From Flaviramulus sp. (lineage in GTDB: Bacteria > Bacteroidota > Bacteroidia > Flavobacteriales > Flavobacteriaceae), in contig JANQTJ010000035.1 in assembly GCA_030731745.1 (NCBI GenBank), positions 1-64,000 on the forward strand: 64,000 bases of DNA, given 5' to 3'. Shown piece after piece: positions 34,303-43,113 of this stretch. The notes below the pieces were generated by a model. The model had not been told where the DNA came from and ran no database searches. It saw only the letters and a list, made by a program, of their open reading frames with translations. The position numbers were made by a program, and so were the translations under genes. Each line of letters starts with the position of its first letter. Position 1 is the first letter of the stretch.

Positions 34303-35652
34303 ATGAAGATTATTATTTCTGGTGCTGGTGAAGTTGGATTTCATTTAGCAAAATTACTTTCTTATGAATCTCAAGAGATTACTTTAATAGATACCAATAA
34401 AGATAGTTTAGTTTACGCTGATACACATTTAGATATTAAAGTTATTCGTGGTGATGCCACATCTATTGCCATTTTAAAAGATTCTAAGGTTGAAAGCTCA
34501 GATTTATTTATAGCGGTAACTGCTAGTGAAACAACCAATATTACCGCTTGTGTTTTAGCTAAACAGTTGGGGTCTAAAAAAACCATAGCTAGAATTACTA
34601 ATACCGAATTTATTCATCATAAAGATGAGGTAGGTTTTACTAAATTTGGTATTGATGAGTTAATTTCTCCCGAATCTTTAGCGGCTTCAGAGATTGAATT
34701 ATCATTAAAACAGTCTTCTTTCAATGATACTTATGAGTTTGAAGAAGGTGCACTTACCATGGTTGGTTTAACACTATCTAGCTCTGCGTCATTTGTTGGT
34801 AAAACAGTAAAGGAAGCAGCAAAAATTTTTCCAGAAATTCATTTTATTCCAATTGCTATTCAGCGTTTTGGAACACAATTTACAATAATCCCAAGAGGTG
34901 ATACCGAGTTTAAGAGAGGTGATAATGTGGTTTTTATAACTTCAGAAGGGGGTGGTGAAGAATTGTGTAGATTAACAGGTAAAGCAAATAAAGAGATTAA
35001 AAATGTGATGATTTTAGGTGGTAGCCAAATTGGTTACAAAACAGCTAGAGATTTATGTGAAAAAGGATTTAATGTTAAGCTTCTTGAAGAAAATAAAGAA
35101 CGTGCTTTTGATATTGCAGATGATTTGCCAAATGTTTTAGTAATTCACAGTGATGGACGGAATGTTGATTTATTAGATGAGGAAAATATTAGCGAAATGG
35201 ATGCTTTTATTGCTGTTGGTGCCAATTCAGAAACCAATATCATGTCTTGTTTGGTCGCTAAATCTAAAGGCGTTAGCAAAACAATTGCTTTGGTTGAAAA
35301 TATGGATTATTTCGAACTATCGCATTCAATTGGTATTGAGACACTCATCAACAAAAAACTTTTAGCAGCCAATAATATTTTTAGATACATCCGTAAAGGG
35401 GAAGTTGTAGCTATGACGAAATTAAGCAACATGAATGCTGAATTGTTAGAATTTCAAGTAAAAGCAACATCAGCAATTTGCAATAAATATATAAAAGATG
35501 TTGATTTTCCTAGATCTGCTATTATAGGCGGTGTTATTAGAAATGGTATAGGTATTATAGCTTTAGGGAGTTTTAAAATACAAGAAGGTGATAGGGTAGT
35601 GGTGTGTAGCTTATTGCAATCAATAAAAGGTGTTGAAAAATTATTCCGTTAG
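34303..35652 (+). CDS. trkA: Trk K+ uptake regulatory subunit TrkA
   Basis: This 449-residue cytosolic protein has two RCK_N Rossmann domains (GAGEVGFHLAKLL at 6 and ILGGSQIGYKTARDL near 235) and two RCK_C domains (about 140-225 and 370-449). It binds NAD(H) and nucleotides and gates the TrkH channel. It ends with TAG at 35650-35652, one base before the trkH ATG, so the two are co-transcribed and possibly translationally coupled. Confidence 0.95.
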   Translation: MKIIISGAGEVGFHLAKLLSYESQEITLIDTNKDSLVYADTHLDIKVIRGDATSIAILKDSKVESSDLFIAVTASETTNITACVLAKQLGSKKTIARITNTEFIHHKDEVGFTKFGIDELISPESLAASEIELSLKQSSFNDTYEFEEGALTMVGLTLSSSASFVGKTVKEAAKIFPEIHFIPIAIQRFGTQFTIIPRGDTEFKRGDNVVFITSEGGGEELCRLTGKANKEIKNVMILGGSQIGYKTARDLCEKGFNVKLLEENKERAFDIADDLPNVLVIHSDGRNVDLLDEENISEMDAFIAVGANSETNIMSCLVAKSKGVSKTIALVENMDYFELSHSIGIETLINKKLLAANNIFRYIRKGEVVAMTKLSNMNAELLEFQVKATSAICNKYIKDVDFPRSAIIGGVIRNGIGIIALGSFKIQEGDRVVVCSLLQSIKGVEKLFR

Positions 35653-35653
35653 G

Positions 35654-37147
35654 ATGAAATTAAACTACAAAATTATTTTCCATTTCTTAGGATTACTGTT
35701 ATTATTTAATGGTGGTTTTATGCTCTTATCAGCTCTGATAAGTTTGATATATAAAGATGGCGTTACACTAGAAATATTTTTAGCAGGGATTACCACATTA
35801 ATAGCGGGTTTATTGGTTATGATTTTTACAAAAAACCATAACAAAGAAATGAATAAACGCGAAGGCTATATTGTAGTAACCTTTGGTTGGATTATTATGT
35901 CGCTATCAGGTTGTTTGCCTTATGTTTTAACTGAAAGTATCCCTAGTTTTACAAATGCATTTTTCGAAACTATTTCTGGTTATACAACAACTGGTGCTTC
36001 TATTTTAAATGATATTGAAGCTGTTCCAAAAGGTGTTTTGTTTTGGAGAAGTTTAACACATTGGATTGGTGGTATGGGGATTATTGTATTGGCCATAGCA
36101 ATTTTACCATTGTTGGGAATTGGAGGTATGCAGCTTTTTGCTGCGGAAGCACCCGGACCAAGTGCTGATAAATTACATCCTAGAATTACAGATACAGCAA
36201 AGAGATTATGGCTTATTTATTTTGGATACACTGCAGCCGAAACCATTTTATTGCAAGTAGCTGGTATGTCTTTTTTTGATGCTATTAATCATGCACTTTG
36301 TACGTTATCAACAGGTGGTTTTTCTACAAAAAATGCCAGTGTAGCTTATTGGAATGGCAATCCAATTATTCAATATATTATCATATTATTTATGTTTCTA
36401 GCAGGGACAAATTTTGTTTTAAGCTATTTCGCATTTAAAGGGAAAGTGCAAAAAATTATTCATGACGAAGAGTTTAAATTGTATTTTAAGTTCATTGCTA
36501 TTTTTACAATTATTGCAGCTTTAATCATATATTTTAGGGCTAATATTTCAGAATCTTCCATACCACATCCAATGGTATGGGGAAGAGTTGAGAGTTCTTT
36601 CAGACATGCATTATTTCAGGTTTTATCAATAGTTACTACTACCGGTTTTGTAACTGCAGATTACACATTATGGACCCCGTTTTTAATGGTTTTCTTTTTC
36701 GGATTAATGTTTTTAGGTGGTTCTGCTGGAAGTACCTCTGGAGGTGTTAAGGTTGTTAGGCACTTAATATTGATAAAAAATGGCTTTTTAGAGTTTAAAC
36801 GTACGCTTCATCCAAATGCTATATTGCCAGTTCGCTATAATAAAAGAGCCATATCTGGTGATATTGTATTTAATATTTTAGGGTTCTTTATTCTGTACAT
36901 GTTGTCATTTATTATTGGATCTTTGGGATTCTCTATACTTGGTATTGAATTTAGATCTGCTATTGGTTTAGCTGCATCCACATTAGGTAATGTTGGACCA
37001 GCTTTAGGGGATTTTGGACCGGTAAACAACTATTACGAATTGCCTGCTTTGGGTAAATGGTGGGCGTCTTTTTTAATGCTTATAGGTCGTTTAGAGTTGT
37101 TTACAGTTCTTATTTTATTAACACCTTTTTTCTGGAGGAATAGATAA
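35654..37147 (+). CDS. trkH: Trk K+ channel subunit TrkH
   Basis: The 497-residue membrane protein contains four P-loop repeats with the Gly residues of the K+ filter: SGYTTTGAS, CTLSTGGFST, VTTTGFVTAD and STLGNVGPALG. Together with TrkA it forms a K+ uptake system. I chose ATG 35654 (MKLNYKIIFHFLG), one base after the trkA stop; an upstream TTG in the same frame overlaps trkA. No terminator is obvious downstream. Confidence 0.95.
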   Translation: MKLNYKIIFHFLGLLLLFNGGFMLLSALISLIYKDGVTLEIFLAGITTLIAGLLVMIFTKNHNKEMNKREGYIVVTFGWIIMSLSGCLPYVLTESIPSFTNAFFETISGYTTTGASILNDIEAVPKGVLFWRSLTHWIGGMGIIVLAIAILPLLGIGGMQLFAAEAPGPSADKLHPRITDTAKRLWLIYFGYTAAETILLQVAGMSFFDAINHALCTLSTGGFSTKNASVAYWNGNPIIQYIIILFMFLAGTNFVLSYFAFKGKVQKIIHDEEFKLYFKFIAIFTIIAALIIYFRANISESSIPHPMVWGRVESSFRHALFQVLSIVTTTGFVTADYTLWTPFLMVFFFGLMFLGGSAGSTSGGVKVVRHLILIKNGFLEFKRTLHPNAILPVRYNKRAISGDIVFNILGFFILYMLSFIIGSLGFSILGIEFRSAIGLAASTLGNVGPALGDFGPVNNYYELPALGKWWASFLMLIGRLELFTVLILLTPFFWRNR

Positions 37148-37642
37148 ATTAAAATATTAACTAAAATATTTTTTTTAGTTATCGTTTTAATATAACACTA
37201 AATATTAGATAGTTACAAAAATACTATATTATCCACCATATAAAAATACAATTATTTTCAAAAAAACTTTTTACAGTAATACTTTTGCATTTTGGCTGTT
37301 ATTACACTAAAAATACCCAATTTTATATCAAATGTAAACGTTACTGGTTTTAAAATTAATTGTGTATAATAATTTTTTTACTGTGTCTATCCGGATTTTT
37401 TTATTGAATAAAGAATCTTCTAGGATAAAATAACTCAATTTTGAGTCGTTAATTTGTATGTTTATTTTTTTAATTATTTTTTTTTGGAGATCTAATCTAA
37501 AAGAATTATTAATTATTCATTACCAATATTGCTTGCAAATTCTTTTTAAGAAAATATTTTAACCTTTTTTATTCATTATTGAGATTGTAACATTTTGTTC
37601 GTATGAACGTCTTCTTTTTATAACAACCAAAAATAATTAATT
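37148..37642. other. 495-bp intergenic region, AT-rich
   Basis: I see no open frame or convincing RNA gene here. A TACTTTTG element at 37280-37287 matches the -7 consensus of the phylum, which would give the next gene a leader of about 350 nt. There are many T and A runs, but no repeat and no terminator after trkH. Confidence 0.5.
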
Positions 37643-37897
37643 ATGGAATTAGTAATTACACTTCAAGAATTAGAGTCTTTACGTAAAAAAAATGAAGACT
37701 TAGTTAGTGAGCCTTTAGGTTTTTTAAATTCTGAATATAAGTCATTAGTAACTGAGAGTTTAAAAAATGTTTCTTCAAAATCAATATTTGGAATTCGTCA
37801 ACGTGTAAAAAGTAGAAGTTATACTACTTGCTGTCATTCAGGCATAGCTTTAAAGCTATCTTTATTTCTTATTATCATACTTTTAATTTTCAATTAA
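37643..37897 (+). CDS. 84-residue protein with C-terminal membrane segment, unknown
   Basis: This 84-residue protein has a charged, helical N-terminal half (LQELESLRKKNEDLVSEPL), a basic middle with two adjacent cysteines (RSYTTCCHSG) and a hydrophobic C-terminal segment (ALKLSLFLIIILLIF) that could anchor it to the membrane. I do not recognise a family. It stands alone behind a 495-bp AT-rich region and is closed by a good bidirectional terminator, which supports it being a transcribed gene. Confidence 0.55.
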   Translation: MELVITLQELESLRKKNEDLVSEPLGFLNSEYKSLVTESLKNVSSKSIFGIRQRVKSRSYTTCCHSGIALKLSLFLIIILLIFN

Positions 37898-37907
37898 AGA
37901 TATTAAA

Positions 37908-37936
37908 AAAGCCACTAATAAATTATTAGCGGCTTT
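37908..37936. terminator. Bidirectional terminator, small gene and aspC
   Basis: A 13-bp stem with one mismatch (37908-37920 with 37924-37936, AAAGCCACTAATA with TATTAGCGGCTTT) and a 3-base loop lies between convergent genes and has T-rich right and left arms. Confidence 0.8.
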
Positions 37937-37955
37937 ATGATTATGTTATTTATTT

Positions 37956-39140
37956 TTAGCTTAAAGCCTCTCTTATACGTTTTATTGCTTCAATAATTTG
38001 TTCTTGTGAAGCAGCATATGAAATACGAATACAATCTGGATTTCCAAATGCATCACCATCCACAGTAGCTACTAAGGCTTCTTCGAGCAAATACATTGAT
38101 AAATCAGAAGCATTATTTATTTTTTTACCCCTAAGCGTTTTTCCGAAGTAATGTGTAATATTAGGAAATACATAGAAAGCACCTTCTGGGATATTGGTTT
38201 TAAAGCCCTCAATGTCATTTAATAATCCTAAAATCAAATCACGACGCACTTTAAACTCATCAATCATGTATTGCACTTTAGAAGGAGATGCATTTAAAGC
38301 GGTAATAACAGCGCGTTGTGCAATACAATTAGCACCACTTGTAATTTGGCCTTGCATTTTGTTACAAGCACGTGCTATTTTTTCAGGCCCACCAATATAA
38401 CCAATACGCCATCCAGTCATTGCAAAGGCTTTAGAAACCCCGTTTACTGTAATGGTTCTATCATACATATCTTCAAATTCAGCTATACTCGCATGACCTT
38501 CACCATAATTTATATGTTCGTAAATTTCATCCGAGACCACATAAATATTAGGGTGTTTTATTAAAATATCTGCTAAAGCTCTTAATTCTTTTTTACTGTA
38601 AACAGAACCGCTTGGATTACATGGAGAACTAAACCAAATCATCTTAGTGTTTGGTGTAATGGCAGCTTCAAGTTGAGAAGGTGTCATTTTAAAATCGGTA
38701 TCTATTGAAGTTTTTACTTCAACAGGAATACCATCATTTAGTTTTATTAAATCTGCATAACTTACCCAATATGGACAAGGTAATATAACTTCATCTCCTT
38801 TGTTTGTTAATACCGCAGCTATATTTGCCAAAGACTGTTTCGCTCCGGTAGAAACTACAATTTGCGCAGGAGTATATGTTAAATTATTGTCTCGTTTAAA
38901 TTTAGTTATTATGGCGTCTTTTAAATCAGCATAGCCGTCAACAGGTGAATATGAGTTGTAATTTTCATTAATTGCTTGAATAGCTGCATCTTTAATAAAA
39001 TCAGGAGTATTAAAGTCTGGTTCTCCCAAACTTAAACCAATAATATCTTTTCCTTCGCCTCTAAGTTCGCGTGCTTTTGCAGCCATAGCTAACGTTGCAG
39101 ACGTAGCCATGTTTAAAATTCTATCTGATAGTAATTGCAT
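37956..39140 (-). CDS. aspC: Aspartate aminotransferase (class I, PLP-dependent)
   Basis: The 394-residue fold-type I aminotransferase transfers amino groups between aspartate and 2-oxoglutarate. Typical segments are LSLGEPDFNTPDFI, VVSTGAKQSLANI, SSPCNPSGSVYSKKEL, SDEIYEHINY and the PLP lysine motif VNGVSKAFAMTGWRIGY. It is the bacterial I-gamma type (AspC/AatA of Thermus and Bacillus), about 395 residues. It is a single gene, 22 bp after the desaturase. Confidence 0.93.
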   Translation of the reverse strand: MQLLSDRILNMATSATLAMAAKARELRGEGKDIIGLSLGEPDFNTPDFIKDAAIQAINENYNSYSPVDGYADLKDAIITKFKRDNNLTYTPAQIVVSTGAKQSLANIAAVLTNKGDEVILPCPYWVSYADLIKLNDGIPVEVKTSIDTDFKMTPSQLEAAITPNTKMIWFSSPCNPSGSVYSKKELRALADILIKHPNIYVVSDEIYEHINYGEGHASIAEFEDMYDRTITVNGVSKAFAMTGWRIGYIGGPEKIARACNKMQGQITSGANCIAQRAVITALNASPSKVQYMIDEFKVRRDLILGLLNDIEGFKTNIPEGAFYVFPNITHYFGKTLRGKKINNASDLSMYLLEEALVATVDGDAFGNPDCIRISYAASQEQIIEAIKRIREALS

Positions 39141-39162
39141 TAAATTATAATAAATAATTTGG

Positions 39163-40263
39163 TTAGACTTGTAAAGCTGGTTTCATTCCCATCTCTCTTA
39201 AGTATTTAAAATGAGCAATAATAGCCTTACGGGTTGTTTTATATTCGTTGTATGGTAAGTTAAATTCTTTCGCAGTTTCTTTAACTATTTTTGATATTTT
39301 AGTATAATGTACATGACTTATATGTGGAAAAATATGGTGCTCTACTTGATGGTTTAATCCACCAGTAAACCAATTAACAATTTTATTATTTGTACTAAAA
39401 TTAATAGTTGTTTTTAATTGATGAATAGCCCAAGTATTTTTCATGGTACCATCTGGTTCTGGTAATGGCATCTCAGCATCTTCCATAACATGAGCTAGTT
39501 GAAAAACAACACTTAAAATTAATCCTGCAGTGTAATGCATAACAAAAAAACCTAATAAAATTTTCCACCAAGAAATTTCTAAAAACATCATAGGTAATAC
39601 TATCCAAATTGCGACGTAAATTATTTTTGAAATTACTAATTTACTCCAATTCCAAACTGGATTTGGGAATTTTCCGTATGACAATTTGCGTTTCATATAA
39701 CGACGCATTTGTTGCCAATCAGTTGTAATTGCCCAGTTTATTGTCAACAACCCATAAAGTAAAACAGAATAGTAATGTTGAAATTTATGATGCCATTTCC
39801 ATTCAGAATGTTTAGTGAATCGTAATATGCGACCAGCATCTAAATCTTCGTCATGACCATGAATATTTGTGTAAGTATGATGTAAAACATTATGCTGTAC
39901 TTTCCAATTATATGCATTTCCAGCAAGTATATATATACTGCTTCCCATTAATCGGTTAATCCATTCTTTGTTAGAAAAAGAGCCATGATTCCCATCATGC
40001 ATCACGTTCATCCCAACACCTGCCATGCCAATTCCCATAACTACGGTAAGTAATAATTGAGCCCATCCAGGAATGTTTAGGGTTAAGATTAGAAAATAAG
40101 GCGTTAAAAATAAAGAAAACATTACAATTGTTTTTACCCAAATTTTCCAGTTTCCAGTACGTTTTACATTGTTATCTTTAAAATAATCATTAACGCGTTT
40201 GTTGAGAGTTCTAAAGAATTTTGCGGAGTCGGTTCTTGAAAATGATAATGTCTGTTTAGTCAT
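39163..40263 (-). CDS. Front-end type membrane fatty-acid desaturase
   Basis: The 366-residue membrane enzyme carries the three His boxes of di-iron desaturases: MHDGNHGS, HNVLHHTYTNIHGHDED and NHQVEHHIFPH, the last with the Gln/His pattern of front-end (delta-5/delta-6-type) enzymes. There is no fused cytochrome b5. It inserts a double bond into acyl chains for membrane fluidity. It is transcribed in the same direction as aspC, 22 bp upstream, so co-transcription is possible. The regiospecificity cannot be read from sequence. Confidence 0.85.
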   Translation of the reverse strand: MTKQTLSFSRTDSAKFFRTLNKRVNDYFKDNNVKRTGNWKIWVKTIVMFSLFLTPYFLILTLNIPGWAQLLLTVVMGIGMAGVGMNVMHDGNHGSFSNKEWINRLMGSSIYILAGNAYNWKVQHNVLHHTYTNIHGHDEDLDAGRILRFTKHSEWKWHHKFQHYYSVLLYGLLTINWAITTDWQQMRRYMKRKLSYGKFPNPVWNWSKLVISKIIYVAIWIVLPMMFLEISWWKILLGFFVMHYTAGLILSVVFQLAHVMEDAEMPLPEPDGTMKNTWAIHQLKTTINFSTNNKIVNWFTGGLNHQVEHHIFPHISHVHYTKISKIVKETAKEFNLPYNEYKTTRKAIIAHFKYLREMGMKPALQV

Positions 40264-40380
40264 GCTATTAAATTTAATATGCTATTCTGAAAATTCCGAA
40301 TTAACATATTTGTTACAAAGATAGGTATATTCGAAGTTAAGTAATAACGTTTTTTTGTAAAATAATGTATTTAAAAAGTA

Positions 40381-40388
40381 TATTTTTG
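40381..40388 (+). promoter_or_regulatory. Candidate -7 element of rsmG
   Basis: TATTTTTG matches TAnnTTTG and ends 17 bp before the rsmG ATG, implying a very short leader. No clear -33 TTTG at standard spacing is seen. Confidence 0.45.
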
Positions 40389-40405
40389 TTGAAAATTTAA
40401 CAAAA

Positions 40406-41035
40406 ATGCAGCTCATTTTAAAGTATTTCCCTAATCTTTCTCAAGATAAAATTCATAAATTTAGTCTTCTGGAATCTCTTTATCAAGACTGGAATTTAAA
40501 GATTAATGTCGTTTCTCGTAAAGATATCGATGAGCTTTATTTGCGCCATGTCTTACATTCATTAGGTATTGCCAAAGTAATAAGTTTTAAAGATGGTAGT
40601 AAAATTCTAGATGTTGGGACAGGTGGTGGATTTCCAGGTATCCCATTAGCAATCATGTTTCCTGAGTGCTCCTTCCATTTAGTTGATAGTATTGCAAAAA
40701 AACTGAAAGTTGTTGATGAAGTAGTTGAGGGTTTAGGGTTAATAAATGTAAAAACCACGCATAGTAGAGTGGAAGAAATTAATGATACTTATGATTTTAT
40801 TGTAAGTAGAGCAGTAGCAGCAATGCCTACTTTTGTGCATTGGGTAAAAGGAAAAATAGCTAAAGAGCAAAAGCAGGATTTAAAAAATGGCATTTTGTAT
40901 TTAAAGGGAGGGGATTTGTCTGAAGAATTAAATGATTACAAGAATGCTACTATTTATAACTTAAGTGATTATTTTTCTGAAGATTTTTATGAGACAAAAA
41001 AAATGGTTCATTTACCTTTAAAATTTAAGGGTTAA
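40406..41035 (+). CDS. rsmG: 16S rRNA (guanine-N7)-methyltransferase RsmG
   Basis: The 209-residue class I methyltransferase modifies G527 of 16S rRNA. The N-terminal helix (SLLESLYQDWNLKINVVSRKD) and the SAM motif KILDVGTGGGFPGIPLAIMFP are typical, as is the IVSRAVAAMPTFVHW segment. Its 3' end overlaps the converging TPR gene by 11 bp. Confidence 0.95.
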   Translation: MQLILKYFPNLSQDKIHKFSLLESLYQDWNLKINVVSRKDIDELYLRHVLHSLGIAKVISFKDGSKILDVGTGGGFPGIPLAIMFPECSFHLVDSIAKKLKVVDEVVEGLGLINVKTTHSRVEEINDTYDFIVSRAVAAMPTFVHWVKGKIAKEQKQDLKNGILYLKGGDLSEELNDYKNATIYNLSDYFSEDFYETKKMVHLPLKFKG

Positions 41036-42029
41036 CTTTTTTTAATTTCACTAATTCGTTAATATAATGGTTAAAATAAAAATATTCATTTTTAAACCAG
41101 AACGTATTCGAATAGTCCAGAATTGAATTTATAGTTTTATCAGGAGAAATTATTTGGTTTGCCATGTCGAAATTTTGTTTAGCTTTTTCTGAATCTTTTA
41201 ATTTTTTATAGGCAATTGCTAAACCAAGATATGCATCAAAATCTGTGGAATCATATTTAATTACTTCCGAAAAATCAGAAATTGCTTTTAAAAAATCACC
41301 TAAATATAAGTTAGAAGCGCCTTTGTAAAAATAAGCAAATAAGTTTTTTTTGTTTAAGGATACAGATTTTTTAAAATCTTTATTTGCCTCAGCATATAGT
41401 TTTAATTTTATAAGTAATTCACCTCTGTTATAATAATTTTCAGAGGTATGGTCATAAGTTATAATGTTTGTATAATCTTTTAGGGCTTCGTAAGGCTGTT
41501 CCAAAGCCTCATATGTTAAAGCTCTCATCCATAACGATTTTTTGAAGGTGTCGAATTTTGAAAAATCTTTGTTGTTTGAATAAAAATTTGTGATTAATAC
41601 ATTGAAATCTAAAAAAGCGGCATTATAATCACCAGAGCCATATTTAATAGTTCCTAGGCCATACCGAGCTTCAACTAAACTCTTATCTAGTTCTAAAGCT
41701 TTCTTATAATCTAGTTTTGCACCTTCAATATTACCCATTTTATATCTAGCATCTCCTCTGTATAGGTAGGTATATGAATCTGGTGCTTCCATAATTATCT
41801 TTGAATAATCAAAAATAGCTCCTGAAAAGTCTCCTAAGTCATTTTTTATTTGACCTCTAACAGAATATGCATCTAAATTTTTTGGCTCTAAGGCTATTAT
41901 TTGGTTTAAAAGTTCAATCTTTTTTGTTTGCGAGGTGTCTTCTCTTAATGCCTCGCTAAAAAGTTTATGGACTTGACTAAAAGTAAGCAAAGAACTTAGC
42001 GTAAGTGTGATGGTTAGTATAATTCTCAT
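41025..42029 (-). CDS. Secreted TPR-repeat protein (copy 1)
   Basis: This 334-residue protein has a signal peptide (cleaved near TFSQ) followed by about seven tetratricopeptide repeats (NLDAYSVRGQIKNDLGDFSG, SYTYLYRGDARYKMGN, LFAYFYKGASNLYLGDFLK). It is paralogous to the gene 57 bp upstream with the same order of repeats, so the pair arose by tandem duplication. TPR arrays bind proteins, and the periplasmic partner is unknown. Confidence 0.8.
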   Translation of the reverse strand: MRIILTITLTLSSLLTFSQVHKLFSEALREDTSQTKKIELLNQIIALEPKNLDAYSVRGQIKNDLGDFSGAIFDYSKIIMEAPDSYTYLYRGDARYKMGNIEGAKLDYKKALELDKSLVEARYGLGTIKYGSGDYNAAFLDFNVLITNFYSNNKDFSKFDTFKKSLWMRALTYEALEQPYEALKDYTNIITYDHTSENYYNRGELLIKLKLYAEANKDFKKSVSLNKKNLFAYFYKGASNLYLGDFLKAISDFSEVIKYDSTDFDAYLGLAIAYKKLKDSEKAKQNFDMANQIISPDKTINSILDYSNTFWFKNEYFYFNHYINELVKLKKVNP

Positions 42030-42086
42030 ACTAGAATTAAGAAAAATTATATTGTTTAAACTCCTTTTGTAATTCTTTTAAAATTT

Positions 42087-43046
42087 TTATTTTAATTTGA
42101 TGAGCTCGTTAATACTGTTATTAAAATAAAAATATTGGTTTATGAACCAGAATGTGTTTCTGTATTGCTCAATACTTGAAATGGACTCATTTGGGGCAAT
42201 TATAGAGTTAGCCTTTTCAAAGTTAGCTTTTGCGTTAACAACATCATTTACTTTATTATATGACATTGCTAAACCAAGATAAGCATCAAAATCCATAGCA
42301 TCAAATTCTAAAGCTTTCGAGAAATCTGAAATAGCATCAAGAAATTTTCCTAAAAATAAGTTTGATGCACCTCTATAAAAATAGGCATAGGCATTATTTT
42401 TATCGGCTCTTAATACTATGGTAAAATCTCTAATAGCTTCTTTATAGTATTTTATATCAATAAAAAATAGCCCTCTACTGTAATATGAGTCAATTGTTTG
42501 TTCAATTAAAATAGCAGTGTTGTAATCCTCTAATGCATTTTGAAAATCCTCTAAAGCTTTATAAGCATTTGCTCTTAAAGTGTATACTTTAGATTCATTT
42601 GGGGCAACCTTAAGTACGTTTGAGAAATCCTTAATAGCATCTTGATATTCTCCTAAATCATACTTGACGCAGCCTAAACTATATAACGCATCTGTAAAAT
42701 TTTCGTCTAGCATAAAGGCCTTAGCATAATCTTGTTTTGCTCCAGTAAAATCTTTTAAGCTATATCTAGAGTTGCCTCTATTATAATAGGTGTCTGCGTC
42801 CGGTTCTTCAACAATTATTTTAGAATAATCAACTATGGCTCCGAGATAATCACCTAAATCATTTTTAGCAATAGCTCTAAAAAAATAAGCATCTAAATTT
42901 TTTGGTTCAAGATCAATAACTTGTGTTAAAAGTGAGATTTTCTCGTTTAAATCTGTAGTTCTATTGGCTTGTCTAAAAATTTTATTTACTTGTGAAAAAA
43001 CAAGTGTTGGAAATAAAATAAGCAGTAAAATAATTTTTTCTCTCAT
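42087..43046 (-). CDS. Secreted TPR-repeat protein (copy 2)
   Basis: This 319-residue paralogue of the next gene has a signal peptide (ending VFSQ) and about seven TPR units (NLDAYFFRAIAKNDLGDYLG, DADTYYNRGNSRYSLKDFTG, AYAYFYRGASNLFLGKFLD). The ending FNNSINELIKL matches FNHYINELVKL of its neighbour. Function is unknown beyond scaffolding. Confidence 0.8.
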   Translation of the reverse strand: MREKIILLLILFPTLVFSQVNKIFRQANRTTDLNEKISLLTQVIDLEPKNLDAYFFRAIAKNDLGDYLGAIVDYSKIIVEEPDADTYYNRGNSRYSLKDFTGAKQDYAKAFMLDENFTDALYSLGCVKYDLGEYQDAIKDFSNVLKVAPNESKVYTLRANAYKALEDFQNALEDYNTAILIEQTIDSYYSRGLFFIDIKYYKEAIRDFTIVLRADKNNAYAYFYRGASNLFLGKFLDAISDFSKALEFDAMDFDAYLGLAMSYNKVNDVVNAKANFEKANSIIAPNESISSIEQYRNTFWFINQYFYFNNSINELIKLK

Positions 43047-43113
43047 AGCTTTTTGAACAACAAATAATATGCCATTTTAGTGTTGGGGTAATGTTATTAA
43101 AGATAACTAATTT

